Origin: Cruorifilaria tuberocauda
Taxonomy: Eukaryota; Nematoda; Chromadorea; Rhabditida; Onchocercidae
NCBI GenBank assembly: GCA_013365365.1
Contig: JABVXU010000098.1
Location: 1-64,000, forward strand
DNA: 64,000 nucleotides
Direction of reading: 5' to 3'
Each line of letters starts with the position of its first letter. Within the stretch, counting starts at the first letter, position 1. The position numbers and the translations under genes are program-made. The notes below the pieces were generated by a model. The model worked only from the letters and a program-made list of their open reading frames with translations. It made no database searches and was not told the origin of the DNA. Below, one piece after another: positions 41,889 to 54,901 of the stretch.

Positions 41889-43125
41889 TTCAACAACTGT
41901 TGACATGAAGGAGTTCAGGGATATTACTATCACTAACATGTTTATAATTTACACTCATTTCCATAAATGTTTATTCATTCATAGCCAAGGATAAATGCAC
42001 TGATATAATTGATCTCACGTAATAATGTATCGGAATAATCATCTGAAAATGCCATTCAAATTATCCATAGAAGGTATTATTATTATTTTTCAATGTAAAT
42101 TAGTAGAAATATCGCTTTGTATTCGCAATCGTTGCGGTGTATCATACAGCTTGAGTGATGAAAAAAGTAAAACATAAGTGAATGAATGAATCTGGCACAT
42201 TTGTAGAGTAACTCTGCTAACAATGAGATTGAATTGAATCGAATTGCAATAAATTTCCATGACCTTGCTTTCCTCACGAGCTATAACAGCTTATTGATAA
42301 ATGGTATTTAAATGATATGTGAAAGTGTTGGTAGAAATCAGTGAGTGAATGAAGGACCGAAGAGCGAAAAGAGAGGAGGAGGGTTATCATTTGGAAGAGT
42401 TACAATCTCTCTTCAAACTGTGTAATATTAGCAGTTGAACTCCCAGACAGTATCAGCAGCTACATTTCAATAAAATGCTAAGATATTTTTATTCATACTT
42501 TCATTTTCATACTTCATACAGAAGTGACCTTTCAAGTTGAATTTTGAAAATTTTTGTTTCGAAAGAAATGAAAGTCTTTGTTTTAAAAATAAAAGAAAAG
42601 AATTTTTAATATTCAACGTTTTTGTTAATGAGTGTTTCATAAGTGCTGAAAACAAACTGAATCACCGAAATATTCTTGAAATGATGATCCAGATCAATAT
42701 CTTCTAGGTTGAATTTTTTGAATTAGATCGAATAATGATAGTAGATAGAGTTAGGAAGTTATGGAAATGAGTGGTTATGAAATGACAAAAGGCTTTGGCA
42801 CTTGAAGGTGTACACTCCCTTGTCATTCTTTATCAAGGAACCGAGGAAAGAAGCATTTGATTCCATTTCAATGAGAAGAAGCAACTATTTCAGTTGTTCC
42901 AGAATTAATGACTTTCTATAGATAAAAATTGATTGTGGAAATTCACGCCGCGCGTCCTTACTCCCTTTTCCTTTCAATTCGATCTCCCGGGAATCCATCT
43001 TTCTCATGAATGGAGCAATTTTGAACGGAGAATGAATCGAAATATATTTTCTCTTTGACTGATGAGGCCTATCTCGCTTCCCATTTACTGCTGATATGTG
43101 ATGTTTCGAAGAATAAAGCGTTGCT

Positions 43126-43204
43126 TTCCAAATAAATTTCGTTCCTGTTAGACGGGGTCAAAAGTCATTTGACCTCGTCTAACAGAAACGAAATTTATTT
43201 GGAA
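43126..43204. repeat. Near-perfect inverted repeat (37-bp arms, 5-nt loop)
   Basis: Left arm 43126-43162 and right arm 43168-43204 are reverse complements apart from two transitions. They are separated by agtca. The arms begin ttccaaataaatttcgtt and meet at gggtcaaa/tttgacctc. There is no coding potential. It could be a small foldback (MITE-like) element or a transcribed hairpin. Confidence 0.9.
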
Positions 43205-46200
43205 GATACAATAAAAACAACAAAAAGTCAATAAAAGAATGAAGAAAGAATGGAATATAAAAAAAGGAAAAGAAGCGACAACAAAATGGTATGGAAATAG
43301 GAAAATTTCCTCATCAAAGATGAAAGTAATTGAAAACAATGGAATGAAAGCTTTAGAAGCATACTGTATTTTCTACTCAATGAATAAAAAGAAAAGAAGT
43401 TACTTATTTATTGGTTTATTTATTTGTATTTATTAAATATAATTAATAGGATAAAGAAAAATATGTAACTGAGTCATTTATTGAAAAATAAATGAAAAAA
43501 ATTTGCTAAGATAAAAAATTGATGTCTGAAATAATTTATGAACGATACGGTTTTTTCATTAAAATTTCATGTAACTATGAAGGAGAAAAAATCATTGCTT
43601 CATCGCATAGTCTTCAATATGGAATTATTTAGATACTTCAGCAGTATATAAAACAAATAAAGATTTTGGATGTGAATATTTTGGATTAATCGGTATGAAA
43701 GAGAGCTTTTAAAACCATATGTTCAGTCTACAGAAGATATAACGACGCTCAGAGAGCAAGTTTTAATTGTTTATAAAGAAGTTCGGTACATAAGTCACAG
43801 CATAGCCTTTTCCAATTTTAAGAAGATCGAAGAAATAAAAGAGCGTATATTTAAACAATGTGTATCTTCCAAGTTGCAAATAGTCCTTCTGTAATATTTT
43901 GATGAAAATTTTCACATTTGACACATATAGATATTTTAGGAGTTTTAGCATTAACAGAATTATTAGAGTTAAAATATGCAAACAAATGAAAAGTTTTGAT
44001 AAGAAGAAGCTAAAATTGGACGATGATGAATGGAACAGTTGAGACAAAAGCATATAAAAGACATAATGCAATCATTTGCAGAGTTATAACAAACAGGAAC
44101 GTATAGCTGTTTTCTTCAGGAAATTTCTCTTGAATTTGAGGATGATGGAGCACGATACTTTCTTTTCTTTTGGAAGAAAAGAGAAATGACTATATTGGCA
44201 TTGGAATATAATTTCATAATTTTCCACTTTCACTACAAAATATTGAGCTTATTGAATCGAGGATAGCTTTTGAAAGCATTTTTTTCATGCTGCTAAGAGG
44301 CAGACATGAGCCGATGATAGTCTCCTGGACCAATTCCAGCAACGAAACTGCGAAGGGAATACCATACCCACTTCGGATATCTTCATAAATGGTTACCGCA
44401 ATGTCACCCACATACAACCAGGGGTCCTCCTTCATTCTCTCATCAATAGCTTTAGAATTGCTAAATCATTTTGGCGTCTTCATAGGGGCGGTAGCTTTCA
44501 CATAATGTCTGAGAAGAAAACTGAATGAATAATTATGTAAGTAATTAAGGAAGAAATAAAAGGAAATTATATTTCAATGTGTGAAAAAAAAAGTGAAAAA
44601 AATGATTTTTTCCATTTGTCCTAATTGATCTGAAAAGACTAAATTGATACCAAATGATTTCAAAACTAAGAATATCCTCCAAAAGCTAGAAAGCTAACTA
44701 GCAGATCGATTAAAGCTTCATACCATCATCTTAAACTAATTCGAGTTTTTCATCATCTCTATCAACTTGTCACTGATATCCTCAATTAAAATTGAATAAT
44801 TTAAATTGATTCACAGTAAATTTCCTGGAGTAAGAAAGGGAAAATGCGCATATGTCACAGCAACCAATCCTATCAGCAACAGATGTCATCATTTTACAAT
44901 GAAAATGCATCAATGAACTCAGCCAAACTATGATTTGTGACAAATAATTTTGTAATGAGGTGTGAGGTGACGAGAGATTTATGACCCCATTATTGAAGGT
45001 CATAAAAATCCTCAATCTATGGTTATGCAGAAGCTTTCCGCTGGAGTAAACTGGTTTTCCCGTAACAATAATCACAATTAATTGTCATTATACCATACTA
45101 TGTGATCACTTTTGCACTTAATAATCCTCTCTGGTCCATCAGTCAAGTTCAAAGAATGGAAAGTTTTATATTTTTTTGAAAGAAATATATCGATTATCCG
45201 ATTTTCATATACATGATCTTTGGTCATTTTTTTGAAAATTTCAAGAAAATTTAAGTGGATTTGAAAATCAATTTGCATGACAAGCTTTGCAATTCTCAGC
45301 AATCTAATATTTTATGTTTATGAACTTTATGTATCTCTTGCATTTCTCTGATTTGTTTAAAAGAATCCACATCTTTACTTCTTTAGAAAAGACGGAAAGT
45401 AAAGCAAAACCTACGTGCTTATGGGAAGTTATCAAACATCCCTTTACTTCTGACAAATCAAAAAAGATTAAAAATTAAGAGAAAATAATTATTTAAATAC
45501 GTACTGGCAAAAAGCATCGCTCTTTCTTCTCTAAAGTTTTCGGGAAATCCTAAATAATAGAAGAAATTATTGGAAAAAAGAAAAAAGAAACGACGATGGA
45601 ACATTTAAGAAGGAGATAGGGAAAAGATAAAGATGAAAATTAAAGAAAAAAATAAAGCAGACGGTAGTTATGCATTAAAAGTGTTCGAGTTCAGCAAGAT
45701 TTAATTACATATTCATTTTCAAATTTACTTCTTCTGAAGCAGTTTAATTCCTAAACTAGAATTAACTATTTATTCGAGAATTAGTAATTATCAGTGACAA
45801 AAGTTAATACCAAAATTTTTTAACAGTATAAATTAGTAATTGAAAGTATTAAAATTGAAGGAAAATATTATAAAACAAAAAAAGAATATAAAGTAACCGA
45901 TAAATATTTCTAATGAAAGAGGGGGAGAAGCTAGTAGATTTTTGTTCACTAAAGCAATTTCCTTATAAAATAACTTTCTATCATTGGAAGACTTAACTAA
46001 AAGGAAAATAAAATTGGTTTGATTCCTCTCTATAAGGATAATGAATAGTACACTTGTCGTGATCATTTTAGATTATTTAGAAATTTTATTGTATTGAGGG
46101 AACGTCACATTGAAATCCGGATGGAAAACAGTTATTAGTGTTTAATCTATAAAAGATATCATGCATCATAATTTATTGTTAAATTCAACAAAAATCTTAA

Positions 46201-48484
46201 ATGCCTTTTGATATAAAAGCAAGAATAATATTTGAGAAGTAATTTAAAAACTTGCAATTTCTATAGACAACCAGAAACCTAAACTACTCCAATTGACAGG
46301 CTAATAACTTGCAAATATGAGATATAAATAGTAGCTGTAAATTATAAGCGATGAACAATTTATACTTAAATGTTATTCGGATGAAAAAGGAAGGAAGGAA
46401 CTGAAGAAACTTTAACTATCATCGGCCCATAAATTCCAAGTGCCTTGGGGATATCGAACATTATAAGTAGACATCTAATTAGGGAGCATCTAATAAATGA
46501 AGTAGTAGAATTCTACTTAAGATGGCCTTCTGTCTACTTCTCTACGGTATTCTTTCCAGTTCCGCCAAATCCTTTATTCCGCTCTGCTTGTCATGCATTG
46601 AAGTGTTTCTTCCAAACAAAAGAAAAATAGACGAGAATTGCTTGCAAGAGTGACAATGAAGAATGATCAGCTCTTTTTTAACAAAAAATTCAAATTGTCC
46701 TAAAACATGTTCCTACAGAACAAAATTCTTCTAGTTCAATCCTCATCCCTCATTAATAGGCTAAGTATGTAAGCATAAGGATCATATATAGGGTTAGTAA
46801 TTAGATTAAAAATTCTGTATTTACAGGAATGAATACGAAAATAGAATATGAAAATAATAATTATAATTGTATCCATTGCAGAATTAAAAAAGACATAAGT
46901 AATTATCGAAAAAGAGATCAACAAGCCATCATTTCATGATTGATTCCAGTTAAAATGAGGGCTCGGATAGAGAGAATATTGGAAGCAAAGTGATCGAATA
47001 CTTCGAAATCAATAATATACGACGAATATCGCGGGAAGTTTCCTAGATAATATTTTAAGGATGGAAAGTATTCATTGAATGCATGAGTGGAATGAAAAAA
47101 ATCAGCATTGTTCTAATAGTGAAGTAGTGAAGGGTCACGTAAGTTATCAAAAAATGATTTCCTAAGCAAAGTTGCTGAGACGTAGGAGGACACAGAATAC
47201 TCAATTTTGCCAAATTTAAAAATAATGATTTAAAAAGCAGTAACGAAATGATTAGCTACGATTAGGAAGCACGTGACCTTTTATCACTCATAAATATTAT
47301 TCTGATGATGAAACGCTCTGCGCATCAGGAGAAGCAATTGCAATGAAATGAAATGACCGCATGAAGAACAGCACTGATCAAACACACATACTGACCTTGC
47401 ACTTCTCAATGCGCACTTATCCGATATATGAGAGCTTCTTTTTTTGAGTTCGTGACCTCTGGCGAATTTTTTCCACAACACCATTAAGGGTGCTCCAGAT
47501 CACTTATTGTTTCATTGATTTTCACTTACTCGAGGTCACACAATGACCTCTTCCTCTGTGTTTTAACAGATTCCTTTTTTTTCTTTTTTCAGAAATTTCA
47601 TTTTACTTCGTATTCTCACACTCGATTTATTTCCCTATATTTATCTCCGAAAATTGCTTTAACGTTCAAATCCCTACGTTATACAATCTAGTCAAGAAAC
47701 AGATTATAGGAGGCAGTTGATCTGCCGATAGAATGCTAGCAAGGGATATTGATTGGGACTTATGGCTGAATAACTTACGGAATAATGGGCGAAACCAGAT
47801 AATTTTCAATTAAAAGAGGTAATTAAGGAAAAGGAAATAGGTGGTATAGGAATGGTATAGAATTTAATGTGCATAATGCATTATACAGTTCTCTCAACAC
47901 TGAGTAACGACTTCCGGTATTAATAAAAAAGCGAAGTGAGACGTAGGTTTGCGTACAGGCCTAACCACAGTTATGCAACGCGACTCCTCATTCCGCTGTT
48001 ATGAGTTGGGAGACGCGCCGCGCATGGCTGATGACTCATCGCTTTTTTCGCCTCAGGGACGGAAGTGAGTGATGTTGCGCGTGGGTAGGAATTGCTGTAT
48101 TCATAGATTTGTATGGGCAATTAATCTTGGTACTGCTTGCAGATAAAAGGTCCCTCCAAGCAGTTCACGCAGTTTTCAATTTTCGCGGTGGACTTGTAAT
48201 TTGCTAAAATCTGTTCTTTTCTTGTTCTTCATTGATTGTTTTTTTATTGCGATATGCGTTACGTTGTGTGCGTCGTGAACTGCACTCACTCTTTCTCGGA
48301 GTGTTTGTGCATGCCATCTAATGGGCATAAGTTTATGTGCTTCGTGCACGTCTCTTTTATACTATTCCAGGGATTGCCAGATTCGTTTCATCAGCCCGTT
48401 GTTTTCAAAGGCTTTTCTTACATCAGCAAGCTATCCGTTTTGTGTGTGTCGCTTTCTAAACCGTAACTTTTATCTGCTACAACA
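43205..48484. other. Region upstream of hrp-2
   Basis: Mostly AT-rich with no confident gene. It contains an ORF relic at 44214-44508 (minus; see separate entry), short open frames near 44782-45302 (minus) and 46445-46630 (plus) without family resemblance, and an extended TGACTCA palindrome at 48030-48040. The last 500 bp (about 47990-48480) are more GC-rich, contain gacgcgccgcgcatgg and are likely the hrp-2 promoter and 5' UTR. Confidence 0.4.
44214..44508 (-). pseudogene. ORF relic with an in-frame TGA
   Basis: A splice acceptor-like tctcag at 44509-44514 is followed in one frame by HYVKATAPMKTPK, then TGA at 44466-44468, then FSNSKAIDERMKEDPWLYVG and about 60 more residues (including SGYGIPFAVSLLELVQE) to a TGA stop. 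The ATG-initiated part alone is 73 codons. Composition is protein-like on both sides of the TGA, and TGG would restore Trp, so this looks like a decayed exon or gene fragment. I do not recognise the family. Confidence 0.35.
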
Positions 48485-51400
48485 ATGAAGAAGAAAGGGA
48501 CTCGTGGTCGCCCACGAAAGCAACAAGTTGCCGCACCCGTTATGTCGGTAGAAGATGATGGCGAACAAGTTGTGACACCAGCAACAACTGAAGAGGAAAG
48601 TGCAACCGAAGAAAGAATTCTCACTGCAACTGCACAAGTTCGAATTTTTGGCGATTTATTTAACTTTTAAGTTTGCTTCGAAGTCTTTCCAATAAACTAT
48701 CAGTGTTGAAGCGTCTGATTTTCCGACTTTCCATTTTTCCTCAGTTCTGATAATTTCTTTAATAAAATGTCCACATTTTTCTTATTCTTTTCAACATCTT
48801 TCATGCTTACTTATGAGTTTAGGAATAGTAGGTGATTTTTTTGAAATTTGAAAAATGAGATTTTTTTGAATGTTAAGACTTGGTAATGTTTATGAGGGTG
48901 TAGTTGCCAATACTTAATTGCCCATTTACCATGCCAAAATGATTCATTTTTTAACTGTATTCCCGCTTTACCATGCTAAATTGCTCTATGTTTCGAGCAA
49001 TTCGTTAAGTTTTCACATATAAGATCAAGAATCGAAAAATGCATTCTCGGAATTTCTATTGGATTCTTTGATGCTTCGATTTCTTTATGCTTTCAAGTCA
49101 CTATCACTATCAGCCAAATACTACCGCATCAGTATTTTCATATACATATATAAAATCAAGTAAGAAATTGGATCTTTGCAAAAATGATTAATGAAAAAAG
49201 CAGTTGGCGCATATATTTGGTCCGTCCTTGAGTTTTTTGGGATGGGATTTTCAGCGTCAGTTAAAAAGCATGTTTGAAAGTTTATGAGTCAGTGTCCGAC
49301 ATGTTCGTTGCTTCGCATGCTAATATTGTGTTATTAACTTTCTTCATTTCAAAGCTTAACGATGCGCTGCTTATAAAACTTTCTTGTGAGACGAGCGCAT
49401 CTGGCAGTCTTTTACAGAACGTTAGATGAGATACTCTCAAGTTCGGACATGAATACAACAAGATTTTATTTTTTCACAAATAACAATTCTTTTAGGAAGA
49501 AGAAAAAGCAGGTGAAGATAATACTATGACTGAAATGAAAATGGAAACATCTGCCGATGTGAGTTTTCATTTGATTTGTAACATCGGATATAATTTCCGA
49601 ATAAGTTTTTGAATTTGATCATGTTTGTATTATTGTTTATGAAAAATGATATTAATTTGTTGTTTATTGTTCGTTGTGGGTCGCTTATAAAAGTTTTTAA
49701 CCCTATTTTTTATTTCCATTTCTATTTCTTCATTTCATCTATTTCCATTACTTTTATATTTTCATTTCTTCAGGAAACTTTTGAAGAAGAACAGGAAACA
49801 CAAGAAGACCAAGTGCAGGAACAAGAACAAGAACAAGAGCAGGAACAAGAACAAGAACAAGAAGAGGAAGAAGCTACGACGGCTAATGGTGATGAAATAA
49901 AAAAGGAGGATTCCGATGTTAAAATGGAGACAGCTAGTATAGTTGGGGCATCTGGAGAGGTAAGCTATTTTTCAGAGCGGGGTTCTCTTTTATAAAAACA
50001 TTGGTTGAAGGAATGTTGTGGAAGATATACAGACAATTAAAAAGTTATATGTTGAAATTGCATTTTTAACGAATTTCTTATTGCGCATTAACTTATAAGG
50101 AAGTAAATTGCATATTTCAGGGCGAAACGGAAGATGCTCATGCTTTGCTTGCAGAAATTGAAGAGACAGAATTTGTTGAGAACGAGGTTTACAAGAACTT
50201 GAGAGCACAAAGTGTGAAACCAAAAGTGGCTGTAGCTTTGATTGAATTATATGAAGCAACTGATATGTCCCCACAAGAACTTGACGATCGTGCAATTGAA
50301 ATGCTCCGCTCTCTTCCGCTCGAACATGCACTGTTTATTATCAAAGAGGTTTATGGAAGACGTTTATTATGTTAGAAGCCAAATTTTACATACATAATAT
50401 ATTACCAGAGCATTAGGATTATGTTCTGTGGACTTGAAGAAATGATCTGAATATGATAATAGTTTCTTATAAGTTCGAAATAATCGGTTTTTTTTTTCTT
50501 TGTCAGGAAGCCTTGAAAGGAAATGTTTTTTTCAAAGAACTTCTTTCAGGTGAAGGAGTCGAAGCTCATGGGTGTTCAAAACAAAGCGCAGTTTTTGATG
50601 TCAGTTATGCGCAATTTTCGTGACAAAGTGCGACAGCTCGGAGCAAACGTTGCTCTCTCACAAAAATTGGTGAATGGACCTTCAGTCGAAAAAATTAAGG
50701 AAATTTTGGATCGAACAGCATACAATCTGGAAGTGACTATCGGCCAACGAAAATACGGTGGACCGCCACCAGATTGGGATGGACCGGCAGCAGGTCCACA
50801 GGGATCGGGACATGAGGTTTTTATTCTAAAATAGACAATTTTTTAATTTTTATTTTCGAAACTATAAGTGGAAGATCAGTATTTCAACCTTTTTCTATTC
50901 CAGATTTATATCGGCAAAATTCCGAAAGAAGTTTATGAAGATACTTTGATTACACTTTTCGAAGATATGGGAAAGATTTGGGATCTGCGGCTTATGATGG
51001 ATCCATTAACGGGAAGAAATCGTGGCTACGCTTTTCTGACGTATTGCGACAAAACATCAGCCTATGAGGCTGCTAAAAAGGTAATAGGGTTTTTTACAAT
51101 CCTTTAGTTGGCTGCTGCAGCATTGATTTTGGAATTTAAAATACGTTAGTGCAAAGATTTCTTTATAAAAATAAAAACGAAGTCTCGCAATAATTGCAAA
51201 TCGTTCATAATTTTTTTTTTCTTTTTTCTTTGTAAAGGAAGAGTGTACAAATCTGTGCATTGTTTTTCGGATCTTTCATAATCATAGAAACTAAATATTT
51301 TAAAAGGTAGCGGCAGCAGCCAACGTTTTATTTATTTATTTTTTTTTTCATTTATTTATTTTGTCAGTGTATTTTTACCACTATATGTGTGCGAAGCTCT

Positions 51401-54400
51401 TTAAACTTTGTGAAGCAAAGCTTGGCTTTACTTTTGATTGCCTTGTCGTCACGTACTGATGGCAGAATTTTTTGTTGACTGGTGGAAATATGTAGGATTT
51501 TTCAGCCTTTCACTGTCCCGGATGGATTAGGTTCAGTAGCATCTTATTCATTCAATTATACACCGATTGTAGAATATTACTGATTGCTCATGTTTTATGG
51601 CTTAGATGAGGAATTGTTTTTCTGATTGCAAATTTAGAAAATGCATATATCCAAGTTAAAACTGTTCCTACGCAGCACGTTCGCATTTTATTTCCCATTA
51701 TTCTACAATAAAATTTCAAACCTATAAGTATGACATAACTAATTATAATTTCGTAGTAGAGCATTTGATCTTTATCCTTTTGATTAAAGATTCTGGAAAA
51801 TATATTCCGCTTACTAAAAAAACTGGAGATTACTATTTACGTACTTGAGATTGAGTTTCTTAAAAGATAAAGTTAAGCATGCATAGTCTTAACCTACATT
51901 ATATTTCTTGTTTGGCGATGGCTGATATAACTGTTCTTTAGAACAGTAAAAATGTTAATTATGTTGATGAAACTTATCAATAACCATGCTCTAGAATGAA
52001 AGTAGACACTGTTTTATTCATTTTGTAAATCGAGGAAAGTTATTAATAACTGTTGTTCGAAAAGCTTGGATGTGTACGTAGACTTGAAACTGGAGATGGA
52101 AAGTCTGCTAAGGCTTAATGGATGAAGTATTAAGTGATGCTTAAGTAATTTCTTGTGCTTCCTTATAGTTCCACTGCAATTTGTTATTTATCTCTTTCTT
52201 TCTTTTCCCTTTCTCTTTTCCTCTCTCTGTCCCATCCTTGTTTTTATTCTGATTATGTGTGACCTTCGGGTGGGACAAAAATTTTAAAAACTCATTTTGG
52301 AAATAAAATTTTTGAGCATTTTCTGGAAAATAATGCTGAATTTTTAGAGCATGAAAAAAAAGAGAAATTTGGCAAAAAACAGCTGCATTTGTTCTGATCT
52401 ATGTTTCTAGTTTGATGGTTACGAAATAATGCCCGGAAAAAATCTGAAAGTGAACGTGAGCGTTGCAAACACACGATTGTTTATTGGGAACATTCCAAAA
52501 TCGAAGTCAAAAGAGGAAATTCTTGCGGAATTTAAAGAACACACAGGTAAATTTTGGCCCAAAAAGTGGTACCAAATCTCGTTCGCACACGTTTTCAGTA
52601 GGTGGCTTTTTCATGGGAAGGACTTTTTGGTTTTGGAGAAGCTGATGGTGTTGTGCTTGTCCCTTACCTAGTATCTGTGCGATACAGTTGGGCTCATTAA
52701 TTTTTGATCATCCTGGTCTTCTTGAAGACTGCTTTTGTGCATCTCGGGTAAGTTTCTCCTTTTTCATTCATTTTGTTGCAGGTAAGTGATTCTGTCTTCA
52801 CTGTCTTATTTTACTTAGGAAGTTTCCTTTATAGTGTGTTTGATTATTATCTTAATTAATAAAATTTCAGAGGGCGTGACAGATTGCATAATTTATTCAA
52901 GTCCTGATGCAGGAGAAAGCCGCAAGAATCGTGGCTTCTGTTTCCTTGATTTCTGTGATCACAAGACCGCATCAGATGCAAAACGCAAAATTCATGCTGG
53001 CAAAGTAATATTTCTTGAAATTTCTAACAATTTTATGTGGTTTTTACATGGTCAACAATAAATTTTATGTCAATTTAGGGGCGAAAATGCTTGTTTATAG
53101 TAATTACAAGCGGTTTTTTAATTTTTTTTAATTATAGTATAACAAAATTTTACTATTGTAATCGTGGCATAGATTTATGCTTTTCAAGCTGCGACCGTGG
53201 AATTCGGATTTGGTAGTAGATTGGGCTGAACAACAGGAGGAACCTGACGAAGAGACTATGGCAAAAGTGAAAGTATTATATGTGCGAAATTTAAAAGAAG
53301 CCGTCACTGAGGAGCAACTTAAAGAAATGTTTTCGGCTTACGGTGAAGTTGATCGAGCAAAAAAAATTCGCGATTATGCCTTTATTCATTTTATGGAGAG
53401 AGAACCCGCTATCAGGGTATTTTCCAGTTTTCTAATTTATTGGTAGATTTATGCTGTTAAATTTTTAACATTAGTGTAAGTACATTTTAAAATTTGTTTA
53501 GGCGATGGAAGCACTCAACGGTACAGAATTAGAAGGGATCGCAATCAACATTTCTCTTGCAAAACCCCAAAGCGATAAGAAAAAAATGATGCGTGGACGC
53601 GGCCGAGGTTTTGGTGTACGAGGTGCATTTGGTGATTTTGGCTTTGGTCGTGGTTTGCGAGGTGGACGTGGTACTCCAGGTTTCGGACGTGGTAGTTTCG
53701 GCGGACCAGCGGATTTTAGTTACAGTGGCTATGATCCCTATGGTAATATTTAAACTACTTTTTTTTGAAATTTTTATGCATATATTTTTGAGGACCTCTT
53801 ATATTATTTTCTGGACATTGTATATTTATAAATTTCGATATTCATGAAGTCAACTAATGTATTTCAGCGGGCTATGAAGAATTATATGGTTATGGAACAC
53901 CTCCAGGTGCTTACGGATATGGCTACGATGCTTATGGTTATGGTCCTGATCCTTATGGTTACGGGTATGGTGCACCGTCAGTGGGAGGCCGAGGAGGTCG
54001 AGGTGGAATGCCAGTATGTTTTAGATAGAACTTTTTAAACATTATAATTTCTATTCTCATATGTCTGTATCGGTTCGTACTGTGTTTTAAGGCTAAATGA
54101 AACTCATTGAAAGTTACAGTTTATCTCTTAATTAAAGATATTCATGTAGAATAAATATAGGACATGCTACAGTTAAAATTTGTTCTTGTTAAATCTTATG
54201 TGGTTCAAAAAATTTTGTTTAACGATTGTCAAGTTGGCTGTATGTGAAACATAATATTATGAATATAATTTCTTTAATATTAGGTTGGTAACTTGTTGCT
54301 TAGCTTAGCTTATGTTTTCTTTGAGAAAATTTGAACAAATGCGAAGAATAATTCACTTTGATCAATCAAATTTAGTATCACTTTCCAATTCATTTCCAAC

Positions 54401-54901
54401 TTACGGTTCTTTTGCTTGAAGTATGTTCCATAGTCTACTCAGAATAGAACTTTATAAATTGTAATTTGCAAAAGGTCATGCAGCTAATGTTTAATTCATA
54501 GTTAACCGGTTTCAAGTGAAAAGGGAGGAAGTTCAATGTCGAAATGAGGATGGGGCATTTTTAATGGAAACATACATTCAATTGCTGTGTTTCTAACTGT
54601 CAGTGTGATTCCATTTTATCTATCACTTTTTCTATTCGGGAATATCATTTGCCTTTGTTCAAATGAATTTTAAATCGTGCAATATGAATGTAAAAATTGT
54701 TCATTCCTTTCTTTTCAGGGAAGCGGATTTCAGCCACGCGGTTCTGCAGGTCGAGGTCGCGGTACAGGAGGTCGAGGGGGTCGTGGAGCCACGACACCTA
54801 GAGGTGCTAAACGGCCGGGTGATGCCGCCGGCGGTCCCGCATCAAAGCGAGAGTTTGGCAGTGATGATTTCTCAGCTGATGTCAATATGAATTCATTTTA
54901 A
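48485..54901 (+). CDS. hrp-2: hnRNP R/Q (SYNCRIP)-type RNA-binding protein
   Basis: Twelve exons in phase give 713 aa: 48485-48637, 49496-49558, 49774-49959, 50121-50348, 50550-50816, 50904-51080, 52411-52546, 52871-53004, 53189-53416, 53502-53742, 53868-54013, 54719-54901. The order is an AT-hook-like TRGRPRKQ at residues 6-13; a long acidic region with a Gln-Glu repeat; the hnRNP Q/R acidic N-terminal (NURR) domain (VALIELYEATDMSPQELDDRA, VQNKAQFLMSVM, TIGQRKYGGPPPDWDG); RRM1 (IYIGKIPKEVYED, MMDPLTGRNRGYAFLTY); RRM2 (RLFIGNIPKSKSKEEIL, RKNRGFCFLDF); RRM3 (VLYVRNLKEAVTEEQL, RDYAFIHF); then RGG and YG repeats and a KRPGDAAGG basic tail. Vertebrate homologues act in splicing, mRNA stability and translation. 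The exon 9 acceptor (cttttcaag at 53188) was chosen because it restores the RRM2-RRM3 linker seen in the family. The first intron donor (gttcga) is weak. Confidence 0.95.
49814..49871 (+). repeat. Coding (CAGGAA/CAAGAA)n repeat, poly Gln-Glu
   Basis: Hexamer repeat in hrp-2 exon 3 encoding alternating Gln and Glu (about nine QE pairs) that runs into a Glu block. Probably length-variable. Confidence 0.85.
51081..52410 (+). other. Long hrp-2 intron inside RRM1
   Basis: The 1.33-kb intron splits RRM1 just before its last strand; the other hrp-2 introns are shorter than 0.9 kb. A second exon-like phrase starting gtagcggcagcagccaac follows an ag at 51305-51306, but no in-frame exon can be supported. 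No RNA gene was recognised. Confidence 0.4.

Larger units (their letters stand above)
37451..43125. other. Gene-poor region with GC-rich patches
   Basis: Upstream of the CH-domain gene. The region is AT-rich up to about 40 kb. It then shows repeated TGACTCA-type palindromes (40031, 40645, 41043) and a clearly more GC-rich patch at about 41150-41700, with overlapping open frames on both strands that reflect low stop density. A purine hexamer tract (41312-41349) and a TC tract (41851-41888) follow. No exon with a recognisable domain was found. Position suggests distal regulatory sequence or 5' non-coding exons of a flanking gene; this is inference. Confidence 0.4.
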
